The position numbers were made by a program, and so were the translations under genes. Shown here piece by piece: positions 1 through 11,283 of a stretch of 64,000 bases of DNA. The stretch's first letter is position 1. Each line of letters begins with the position of its first letter. A model generated the notes under the pieces. That model had not been told where the DNA came from. It saw only the letters and a list, made by a program, of their open reading frames with translations, and ran no database searches. This DNA is from Megalopta genalis (taxonomy: Eukaryota; Arthropoda; Insecta; Hymenoptera; Halictidae): assembly GCF_051020955.1 (NCBI RefSeq), contig NW_027476286.1:186001-250000 (forward strand). The letters run 5' to 3'.

Positions 1-3000
1 CATCGCATTGATTTGAAGCTAAATCATGTGTTTCGCATGGATTTGAAGAAAACTCGTTTGTTTCACATGCACTTGAAGCTAAATCATGTCTTTCACAAGT
101 ATTAGATGAGGAACCATTTGAATCGCATGGATTTGAACCTGAGCCTTCTACTTCGCACTGATTTGCAGCTAAATAATGTGTTTCGCATGGTTTTGTAGCT
201 AAACCATCTACATCTCATGGATTTGAAGCTAACTCATGTGTTTGGCATTGATTTGAAGCTAAACCTTCTACATCGCATTGATTTACAGCTGAATCATGTA
301 TTTCGCATGGATTGAAGCTAACTCGTTAGTTTCGCCTGCATTTGAAGCTATATCACTTATATCGCAACTATTTGAAGCTAAATCATATGTCTCGCATGGG
401 TTTGAAGCTGAACCTTCTAAATCGCGTTGATTCGAAGCTAAATCTTGTCTATCGCATGGATTTGAAGCTAAACCTTCTACATCATATTGATTTGCAGCTA
501 AATCATGTGTTTCGCATGGATTTGAAGCTAACTCGTTTTGTTTCGCATGCAGTTGAAAGCTGAATCATGTCTTTCACAAGTATTTGAAGATGAACAATTG
601 AATCGCATGGATTGAACCTGAGCCTTCTACTTCGCACTGTTTTGCAGCTAAATAATGTGTTTCGCATGGATTTGAAGCTAAACTATCTACATCCCGTGGA
701 TTTGAAGCTAACTCGTTCGTTTCGCCTGTATTTGTAGCTAAATAATGTATATCACAAGTATTTGTAGCTAAACCGTTTGTTCGCATGGATTTGAAGCTAA
801 GCCTTCTACTTCGCATTGATTTGAAGCCAAATCATTTGTTTCGCATGGAATTGAAGCTACCTCGTTTGTTCCGCCAGCTTTTGTAGCAATAGCACTTATA
901 TCGCAAGTATTTGAAGCTAAATCATATGTGTCGCATGTTTTTAAGCTGAAGCTTCTACATCGCATTGATTTGAAGCTAAATCTTGTGTATCGAATGGATT
1001 TGAATCTAAGCCTTGTCCTTTCCAATTAATTTGAAGCTAAATCATGTCTTTCGTATGGATTTGAAGCTAAACCTTCTACATCGCATTGATGTGACGCTAA
1101 ATCGTGTGTTTCGCATGGATTTGAAGCTAACTCGTTCGTTTCGCCTGCAGTTGAATCTACATCACTTATATCGCAAGTATTTGAAGCTAAATCATGTGTA
1201 TCGCGTGGATTCTGAAGCTAATTCGTTTGATTAGTCTGCATTTGAAGCTATATCACTTATACCCCAAGTGTTTGAAGCTAAATCATTTGTTTCGCATGAA
1301 TTTGAAGCTAACCCTTCTACATCGCATTGATTTGCAGCTAAATCATGTGTTTAGCATGATTTGAAGCTAACTAGTTCGTTGCGCATGCAGTTAAATCTAA
1401 ATAACGTATATCACAAGTATTTGTAGCTAAACCATTTGTTTCGCATGGATTTGATGCTAAGCCTTCTACTTCGCATTGATTTGAAGCTAAATCATTTGTT
1501 TCGCATGGAATTGAAGCTACCTCGTTTGTTCCTCCAGCTTTTGAAGCTATAGCACTTATATCGCAAGTATTTGAAGCTAAATCATATGTGTCGCATGGAT
1601 TTGAAGCTGAACTTTCTACATCGCATTGATTTTAAGATAACTCTTGTGTATCGCATGGATTTGAAGCTAAACCTTCTGCATCGCAAGTATTTGAAGTTAA
1701 ATCATTTGTTTCGCGTGGATTTGAAGAAACACCTTCTATATCGCATTGATTTGAAGCTAAATCATGTGTCTCGCATGGATTTGAAGCTAACTCGTTTTTT
1801 CAGCCTCCATTTGCAGCTATTTCATGTACATCACAAGTATTTGAAGCTAAATCATTTGCTCCGGATGGATTTGAAGCTACGCCTTCTACTTCGCATTGAT
1901 TTGAAGCTAAGTCATGTATTTCGCATGGATCTGAAGCTAACACGTTTGTTTCGCTTGCATTTGAAGCTACATCACTTATATTCGCATGGATTTGAAGCTA
2001 AGCCTTCTACTTCGCATTGATTTGAAGCTAAATCATGTGTATCGCGTGGATTTTGAAGCTAACTCGTTTGATTAGTCTGCATTTGAAGCTATATCACTTA
2101 TAACCCAAGTGTTTGAAGCTAAATCATTTGTTTCGCATTGATTTGAAGCTAACCTTCTACATCGCATTGATTGCAGCTAAATAATGTGTTTCGCATGGAT
2201 TTGAAGCTAAACTATCTACATCCCATGGATTTGAAGCTAACTCGTTCGTTTCGCCTGTATTTGTAGCTAAATAATGTATATCACAAGTATTTGTAGCTAA
2301 ACCGTTTGTTTCGCATGGATTTGAAGCTAAGCCTTCTACTTCGCATTGATTTGGAGCCAAATCATTTGTTTCGCATGGAATTGAAGCTACTCGTTTGTTC
2401 CTCCAGCTTTTGTAGCAATAGCACTTACATCGCAAGTATTTGAAGCTAAATCATATGTGTTGCATGTTTTTAAGCTGAAGCTTCTACATCGCATTGATTT
2501 GAAGCTAAATCTTGTGTATCGAATGGATTTGAAGCTAAACCTTCTACATCGCATTGATTTGCAGCTAAATCATGTGTTTCGCATGGATTTGAAGCTAACT
2601 ACCTTTTTTCGCATGCAGTTGAATCTAAATCATGTTTATCACAAGTTCTGAAGCTAAATCATTTGTTTCGCATGAATTTGAAGCCAAGCCTTCTACTTCG
2701 AATTGATTTGAAGCTAAAATATGTGTTTCACATGAATTTGAAGCTAACTCGTTTTTTCAGCCTCCATTTGCAGCTATTTCATGTACATCACAAGTATTTG
2801 AAGCTAAATCATTTGCTCCGGATGGATTTGAAGCTACGCCTTCTACTTCGCATTGATTTGAAGCTAAGTCATGTATTTCGCATGGATTTGAAGCTAACAC
2901 GTTTGTTTCGCTTGCATTTGAAGCTACATCACTTATATTCGCATGGATTTGAAGCTAAGCCTTCTACTTCGCATTGATTTGAAGCTAAATCATGTGTATC

Positions 3001-3387
3001 GCGTGGATTTTGAAGCTAACTCGTTTGATTAGTCTGCATTTGAAGCTATATCACTTATATCGCAAGGATCTGAAGCTAAATCATTTGTTTCCCATTGATT
3101 TGAAGCTAAACTTTCTACATCGCATTGATTTGCAGCTAAATCATGTGTTTCGCATGGATTTGAAGCTAACTCGTTCGTTGCGCATGCAGTTAAAACTAAA
3201 TAACGTATATCACAAGTATTTGTAGCTAAACCATTTGTTTCGCATGGACTTTCATCTAAGCCTTGTACTTCGAGTTGATTTGAAGCTAAATCATTTGTTT
3301 CGCATGGATTTGAAGGTAAACCTTCTACATCGCATTGATTTGTAGCTAAATCATGTGTTTCGCTTGGATTTGAAGCTAAACCTTATA
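1..3387. repeat. Left-edge array segment, first copy of a 3.4-kb duplication
   Basis: Bases 1-930 match 3388-4310 at an offset of about 3387, and bases about 1190-2640 match 4310-5970 at 3330-3333. Between these, the first copy holds an extra 270 bp (nine units, about 930-1190). This extra piece is flanked by a direct repeat (TCGCAAGTATTTGAAGCT at 901 and again at 1171), as expected if the second copy lost it by exchange between those repeats. This copy has about a dozen single-base insertions or deletions that its paralogues lack. Bases 2660-3387 resemble other segments of the left block but are not a simple copy. Confidence 0.8.
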
Positions 3388-5070
3388 CATCGCATTGATT
3401 TGAAGCTAAATCATGTGTTTCGCATGGATTTGAAGAAAACTCGTTTGTTTCACATGCACTTGAAGCTAAATCATGTCTTTCACAAGTATTAGAAGAGGAA
3501 CCATTTGAATCGCATGGATTTGAACCTGAGCCTTCTACTTCGCACTGATTTGCAGCTAAATAATGTGTTTCGCATGGATTTGTAGCTAAACCATCTACAT
3601 CTCATGGATTTGAAGCTAACTCATGTGTTTGGCATTGATTTGAAGCTAAACCTTCTACATCGCATTGATTTACAGCTGAATCATGTATTTCGCATGGATT
3701 TGAAGCTAACTCGTTCGTTTCGCCAGCATTTGAAGCTATATCACTTATATCGCAACTATTTGAAGCTAAATCATATGTCTCGCATGGGTTTGAAGCTGAA
3801 CCTTCTACATCGCGTTGATTCGAAGCTAAATCTTGTCTATCGCATGGATTTGAAGCTAAACCTTCTACATCACATTGATTTGCAGCTAAATCATGTGTTT
3901 CGCATGGATTTGAAGCTAACTCGTTTGTTTCGCATGCAGTTGAAGCTGAATCATGTCTTTCACAAGTATTTGAAGATGAACAATTTGAATCGCATGGATT
4001 TGAACCTGAGCCTTCTACTTCGCACTGTTTTGCAGCTAAATAATGTGTTTCGCATGGATTTGAAGCTAAACTATCTACATCCCGTGGATTTGAAGCTAAC
4101 TCGTTCGTTTCGCCTGTATTTGTATCTAAATAATGTATATCACAAGTATTTGTAGCTAAACCGTTTGTTTCGCATGGATTTGAAGCTAAGCCTTCTACTT
4201 CGCATTGATTTGAAGCCAAATCATTTGTTTCGCATGGAATTGAAGCTACCTCGTTTGTTCCGCCAGCTTTTGTAGCAATAGCACTTATATCGCAAGTATT
4301 TGAAGCTAAATCATGTGTATCGCGTGGATTCTGAAGCTAATTCGTTTGATTAGTCTGCATTTGAAGCTATATCACTTATACCCCAAGTGTTTGAAGCTAA
4401 ATCATTTGTTTCGCATGAATTTGAAGCTAACCCTTCTACATCGCATTGATTTGCAGCTAAATCATGTGTTTAGCATGGATTTGAAGCTAACTAGTTCGTT
4501 GCGCATGCAGTTAAATCTAAATAACGTATATCACAAGTATTTGAAGCTAAACCATTTGTTTCGCATGGATTTGAAGCTAAGCCATCTACTTCACATTAAG
4601 TGGAAACCAAATCACGTGTTTTGTATGGATTTGAAGCTAAACCTTCTACATCGCATTGATTTGAAGCTAAATCATGTGTTTCGCATGGATTTGAAGTTAA
4701 CTCGTTTGTTTCTCAGGCAGTTGTATCTAAAAAATGTATATAACAAGTATTTGTAGCTAAACCATTTGTTTCGCATGGATTTGAAGCTAAGCCTTCTACT
4801 TCGCATTGATTTGAAGCTAAATCATTTGTTTCGCATGGAATTGAAGCTACCTCGTTTGTTCCTCCAGCTTTTGAAGCTATAGCACTTATATCGCAAGTAT
4901 TTGAAGCTAAATCATATGTGTCGCATGGATTTGAAGCTGAACTTTCTACATCGCATTGATTTTAAGATAACTCTTGTGTATCGCATGGATTTGAAGCTAA
5001 ACCTTCTGCATCGCAAGTATTTGAAGCTAAATCATTTGTTTCGCGTGGATTTGAAGAAAAACCTTCTACA
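3388..5070. repeat. Second copy of the left-edge segment
   Basis: This segment begins with the same run as base 1 of the window (CATCGCATTGATTTGAAGCT, then the rare variant GAAGAAAACTCG). It follows the first copy closely but lacks 270 bp (nine units) at about 4310 and lacks the first copy's single-base indels. From about 4313 it contains a sub-segment also found at 18631 onward. It contains one of the longer minus-strand open frames (see 3602-4340). Confidence 0.8.
3602..4340 (-). other. Long minus-strand open frame made of the repeat (probably not a gene)
   Basis: About 246 codons are open between stops. The translation is decapeptides such as LASNPCETHD, LASNQCDVEG and IASNAGETNE, with a near-invariant Ala-Ser-Asn and a regularly spaced Cys (or Gly) every ten residues. 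There is no in-frame ATG near the upstream end; the nearest start-like codon is a TTG at 4219. There is no signal peptide or non-repeat domain. At the downstream end Trp/Cys (TGG/TGC) has become TGA at 3599-3601. Upstream, the one-base-longer unit at about 4330 throws the frame into a TAG. The plus strand is open over the same bases (3604-4155), so openness is not evidence of coding here. It could be a remnant of a Cys-repeat protein, but I consider it a by-product of the 30-bp period. Confidence 0.3.
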
Positions 5071-8000
5071 TCGCATTGATTTGAAGCTAAATCATGTGTC
5101 TCGCATGGATTTTAAGCTAACTCGTTTTTTCAGCCTCCATTTGCAGCTATTTCATGTACATCACAAGTATTTGAAGCTAAATCATTTGCTCCGGATGGAT
5201 TTGAAGCTACGCCTTCTACTTCGCATTGATTTGAAGCTAAGTCATGTATTTCGCATGGATCTGAAGCTAACACGTTTGTTTCGCTTGCATTTGAAGCTAC
5301 ATCACTTATATTCGCATGGATTTGAAGCTAAGCCTTCTACTTCGCATTGATTTGAAGCTAAATCATGTGTATCGCGTGGATTTTGAAGCTAACTCGTTTG
5401 ATTAGTCTGCATTTGAAGCTATATCACTTATACCCCAAGTGTTTGAAGCTAAATCATTTGTTTCGCATTGATTTGAAGCTAAACCTTCTACATCGCATTG
5501 ATTTGCAGCTAAATAATGTGTTTCGCATGGATTTGAAGCTAAACTATCTACATCCCATGGATTTGAAGCTAATTCGTTCGTTTCGCCTGTATTTGTAGCT
5601 AAATAATGTATATCACAAGTATTTGTAGCTAAACTGTTTGTTTCGCATGGATTTGAAGCTAAGCCTTCTACTTCGCATTGATTTGGAGCCAAATCATTTG
5701 TTTCGCATGGAATTGAAGCTACCTCGTTTGTTCCTCCAGCTTTTGTAGCAATAGCACTTACATCGCAAGTATTTGAAGCTAAATCATATGTGTTGCATGT
5801 TTTTAAGCTGAAGCTTCTACATCGCATTGATTTGAAGCTAAATCTTGTGTATCGAATGGATTTGAAGCTAAACCTTCTACATCGCATTGATTTGCAGCTA
5901 AATCATGTGTTTCGCATGGATTTGAAGCTAACTACTTTTTTTCGCATGCAGTTGAATCTAAATCATGTTTATCACAAGTATCTGAAGCTAAATCATTTGT
6001 TTCGCATGAATTTGAAGCCAAGCCTTCTACTTCGAATTGATTTGAAGCTGAAATATGTGTTTCGCATGAATTTGAAGCTAACTCGTTTGTTTCGCATGCA
6101 GTTGAAGCTGAATCATGTCTTTCACAAGTATTTGAAGATGAACAATTTGAATCGCATGGATTTGAACCTGAGCCTTCTACTTCGCACTGTTTTGCAGCTA
6201 AATAATGTGTTTCGCATGGATTTGAAGCTAAACTATCTACATCCCGTGGATTTGAAGCTAACTCGTTCGTTTCGCCTGTATTTGTAGCTAAGTAATGTAT
6301 ATCACAAGTATTTGTAGCTAAACCGTTTGTTTCGCATGGATTTGAAGCTAAGCCTTCTACTTCGCATTGATTTGAAGCCAAATCATTTGTTTCGCATGGA
6401 ATTGAAGCTACCTCGTTTGTTCCGCCAGCTTTTGTAGCAATAGCACTTATATCGCAAGTATTTGAAGCTAAATCATATCTGTCGCATGTTTTTAAGCTGA
6501 AGCTTCTACATCGCATTGATTTTAAGCTAAATCTTGTGTATCGAATGGATTTGAATCTAAGCCTTGTCCTTCCAATTAATTTGAAGCTAAATCATGTCTT
6601 TCGTATGGATTTGAAGCTAAACCTTCTACATCGCATTGATGTGACGCTAAATCGTGTGTTCCGCATGGATTTGAAGCTAACTCGTTCGTTTCGCCTGCAG
6701 TTGAATCTACATCACTTATATCGCAAGTATTTGAAGCTAAATCATGTGTATCGCGTGGATTTTGAAGCTAATTCGTTTGATTAGTCTGCATTTGAAGCTA
6801 TATCACTTATACCCCAAGTGTTTGAAGCTAAATCATTTGTTTCGCATGAATTTGAAGCTAACCCTTCTACATCGCATTGATTTGCAGCTAAATCATGTGT
6901 TTAGCATGGATTTGAAGCTAACTAGTTCGTTGCGCATGCAGTTAAATCTAAATAACGTATATCACAAGTATTTGAAGCTAAACCATTTGTTTCGCATGGA
7001 TTTGAAGCTAAGCCATCTACTTCACATTAAGTGGAAACCAAATCACGTGTTTTGCATGGATTTGAAGCTAAACCTTCTACATCGCATTGATTTGAAGCTA
7101 AATCATGTGTTTCGCATGGATTTGAAGCTAACTCGTTTGATTAGTCTGCATTTGAAGCTATATCACTTATACCCCAAGTGTTTGAAGCTAAATCATTTGT
7201 TTCGCATTGATTTGAAGCTAAACCTTCTACATAGGCATTGATTTGCAGCTAAATAATGTGTTTCGCATGGATTTGAAGCTAAACTATCTACATCCCATGG
7301 ATTTGAAGCTAATTCGTTCGTTTCGCCTGTATTTGTAGCTAAATAATGTATATCACAAGTATTTGTAGCTAAACCGTTTGTTTCGCATGGATTTGAAGCT
7401 AAGCCTTCTACTTCGCATTAATTTGGAGCCAAATCATTTGTTTCGCATGGAATTGAAGCTACCTCGTTTGTTCCTCCAGCTTTTGTAGCAATAGCACTTA
7501 CATCGCAAGTATTTGAAGCTAAATCATATGTGTTGCATGTTTTTAAGCTGAAGCTTCTACATCGCATTGATTTGAAGCTAAATCTTGTGTATCGAATGGA
7601 TTTGAAGCTAAACCTTCTACATCGCATTGATTTGCAGCTAAATCATGTGTTTCGCATGGATTTGAAGCTAACTACTTTTTTTCGCATGCAGTTGAATCTA
7701 AATCATGTTTATCACAAGTATCTGAAGCTAAATCATTTGTTTCGCATGAATTTGAAGCCAAGCCTTCTACTTCGAATTGATTTGAAGCTAAAATATGTGT
7801 TTCACATGAATTTGAAGCTAACTCGTTTTTTCAGCCTCCATTTGCAGCTATTTCATGTACATCACAAGTATTTGAAGCTAAATCATTTGCTCCGGATGGA
7901 TTTGAAGCTACGCCTTCTACTTCGCATTGATTTGAAGCTAAGTCATGTATTTCGCATGGATCTGAAGCTAACACGTTTGTTTCGCTTGCATTTGAAGCTA

Positions 8001-11000
8001 CATCACTTATATTCGCATGGATTTGAAGCTAAGCCTTCTACTTCGCATTGATTTGTAGCTAAATCATGTGTATCGCGTGGATTTTGAAGCTAACTCGTTT
8101 GATTAGTCTGCATTTGAAGCTATATCACTTATATCCCAAGTGTTTGAAGCTAAATCATTTGTTTCGCATTGATTTGAAGCTAAACCTTCTACATCGCATT
8201 GATTTGCAGCTAAATAATGTGTTTCGCATGGATTTGAAGCTAAACTATCCACATCCCATGGATTTGAAGCTAATTCGTTCGTTTCGCCTGTATTTGTAGC
8301 TAAATAATGTATATCACAAGTATTTGTAGCTAAACCGTTTGTTTCGCATGGATTTGAAGCTAAGCCTTCTACTTCGCATTGATTTGGAGCCAAATCATTT
8401 GTTTCGCATGGAATTGAAGCTACCTCGTTTGTTCCTCCAGCTTTTGTAGCAATAGCACTTACATCGCAAGTATTTGAAGCTAAATCATATGTGTTGCATG
8501 TTTTTAAGCTGAAGCTTCTACATCGCATTGATTTGAAGCTAAATCTTGTGTATCGAATGGATTTGAAGCTAAACCTTCTACATCGCATTGATTTGCAGCT
8601 AAATCATGTGTTTCGCATGGATTTGAAGCTAACTACTTTTTTTCGCATGCAGTTGAATCTAAATCATGTTTATCACAAGTATCTGAAGCTAAATCATTTG
8701 TTTCGCATGAATTTGAAGCCAAGCCTTCTACTTCGAATTGATTTGAAGCTAAAATATGTGTTTCACATGAATTTGAAGCTAACTCGTTTTTTCAGCCTCC
8801 ATTTGCAGCTATTTCATGTACATCACAAGTATTTGAAGCTAAATCATTTGCTCCGGATGGATTTGAAGCTACGCCTTCTACTTCGCATTGATTTGAAGCT
8901 AAGTCATGTATTTCGCATGGATCTGAAGCTAACACGTTTGTTTCGCTTGCATTTGAAGCTACATCACTTATATTCGCATGGATTTGAAGCTAAGCCTTCT
9001 ACTTCGCATTGATTTGTAGCTAAATCATGTGTATCGCGTGGATTTTGAAGCTAACTCGTTTGATTAGTCTGCATTTGAAGCTATATCACTTATACCCCAA
9101 GTGTTTGAAGCTAAATCATTTGTTTCGCATTGATTTGAAGCTAAACCTTCTACATCGCATTGATTTGCAGCTAAATAATGTGTTTCGCATGGATTTGAAG
9201 CTAAACTATCTACATCCCATGGATTTGAAGCTAATTCGTTCGTTTCGCCTGTATTAGTAGCTAAATAATGTATATCACAAGTATTTGTAGCTAAACCGTT
9301 TGTTTCGCATGGATTTGAAGCTAAGCCTTCTACTTCGCATTGATTTGGAGCCAAATCATTTGTTTCGCATGGAATTGAAGCTACCTCGTTTGTTCCTCCA
9401 GCTTTTGTAGCAATAGCACTTACATCGCAAGTATTTGAAGCTAAATCATATGTGTTGCATGTTTTTAAGCTGAAGCTTCTACATCGCATTGATTTGAAGC
9501 TAAATCTTGTGTATCGAATGGATTTGAAGCTAAACCTTCTACATCGCATTGATTTGCAGCTAAATCATGTGTTTCGCATGGATTTGAAGCTAACTACTTT
9601 TTTTCGCATGCAGTTGAATCTAAATCATGTTTATCACAAGTATCTGAAGCTAAATCATTTGTTTCGCATGAATTTGAAGCCAAGCCTTCTACTTCGAATT
9701 GATTTGAAGCTAAAATATGTGTTTCGCATGAATTTGAAGCTAACTCGTTTGTTTCGCATGCAGTTGAAGCTGAATCATGTCTTTCACAAGTATTTGAAGA
9801 TGAACAATTTGAATCGCATGGATTTGAACCTGAGCCTTCTACTTCGCACTGTTTTGCAGCTAAATAATGTGTTTCGCATGGATTTGAAGCTAAACTATCT
9901 ACATCCCGTGGATTTGAAGCTAACTCGTTCGTTTCGCCTGTATTTGTAGCTAAATAATGTATATCACAAGTATTTGTAGCTAAACCGTTTGTTTCGCATG
10001 GATTTGAAGCTAAGCCTTCTACTTCGCATTGATTTGAAGCCAAATCATTTGTTTCGCATGGAATTGAAGCTACCTCGTTTGTTCCGCCAGCTTTTGTAGC
10101 AATAGCACTTATATCGCAAGTATTTGAAGCTAAATCATATGTGTCGCATGTTTTTAAGCTGAAGCTTCTACATCGCATTGATTTTAAGCTAAATCTTGTG
10201 TATCGAATGGATTTGAATCTAAGCCTTGTCCTTCCAATTAATTTGAAGCTAAATCATGTCTTTCGTATGGATTTGAAGCTAAACCTTCTACATCGCATTG
10301 ATGTGACGCTAAATCGTGTGTTCCGCATGGATTTGAAGCTAACTCGTTCGTTTCGCCTGCAGTTGAATCTACATCACTTATATCGCAAGTATTTGAAGCT
10401 AAATCATGTGTATCGCGTGGATTTTGAAGCTAATTCGTTTGATTAGTCTGCATTTGAAGCTATATCACTTATACCCCAAGTGTTTGAAGCTAAATCATTT
10501 GTTTCGCATGAATTTGAAGCTAACCCTTCTACATCGCATTGATTTGCAGCTAAATCATGTGTTTAGCATGGATTTGAAGCTAACTAGTTCGTTGCGCATG
10601 CAGTTAAATCTAAATAACGTATATCACAAGTATTTGAAGCTAAACCATTTGTTTCGCATGGATTTGAAGCTAAGCCATCTACTTCACATTAAGTGGAAAC
10701 CAAATCACGTGTTTTGCATGGATTTGAAGCTAAACCTTCTACATCGCATTGATTTGAAGCTAAATCATGTGTTTCGCATGGATTTGAAGCTAACTCGTTT
10801 GATTAGTCTGCATTTGAAGCTATATCACTTATACCCCAAGTGTTTGAAGCTAAATCATTTGTTTCGCATTGATTTGAAGCTAAACCTTCTACATAGGCAT
10901 TGATTTGCAGCTAAATAATGTGTTTCGCATGGATTTGAAGCTAAACTATCTACATCCCATGGATTTGAAGCTAATTCGTTCGTTTCGCCTGTATTTGTAG

Positions 11001-11283
11001 CTAAATAATGTATATCACAAGTATTTGTAGCTAAACCGTTTGTTTCGCATGGATTTGAAGCTAAGCCTTCTACTTCGCATTAATTTGGAGCCAAATCATT
11101 TGTTTCGCATGGAATTGAAGCTACCTCGTTTGTTCCTCCAGCTTTTGTAGCAATAGCACTTACATCGCAAGTATTTGAAGCTAAATCATATGTGTTGCAT
11201 GTTTTTAAGCTGAAGCTTCTACATCGCATTGATTTGAAGCTAAATCTTGTGTATCGAATGGATTTGAAGCTAAACCTTCTACA
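5071..11283. repeat. 6,213-bp tandem duplication, copy 1
   Basis: This segment repeats as 11284-17496 at a constant offset of 6,213 bp (207 units plus 3 bp). I saw only isolated base differences, such as ATCACAAGT at 6301 against ATCATAAGT at about 12512. The junction lies in about 26 bp of shared sequence at 11271-11296. Left of it the sequence follows the unit type that continues at 17497; right of it the sequence follows 5071 onward. This is the expected product of unequal crossing-over between out-of-register repeats. The copy has an internal order of sub-units of about 1740, 961, 961, 1740 and 811 bp. Confidence 0.9.
7129..9726. repeat. 961-bp sub-repeat, two full copies and one partial
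   Basis: Bases about 7129-8089, 8090-9050 and 9051-9726 are successive copies with an offset of 961 bp (32 units plus 1 bp). The third breaks off at about 9726, where TCACATGAATTTG becomes TCGCATGAATTTG and a different unit order follows. Corresponding sets lie at about 13342-15939 and 21477-24074 in the other two blocks. Because 961 is not divisible by three, homologous positions fall in successive reading frames (compare 7530, 8491 and 9452), so a translated frame cannot be conserved across the copies. Confidence 0.85.

Noticed and set aside
5800..5830. Hairpin or terminator from GAAGCTTC and GAAGCTAAACCTTC
   Set aside because: The stems are only four bases per arm, with a short loop or none, and they arise from the core meeting the CCTTCTAC unit type. 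They recur in hundreds of units with no gene to terminate.
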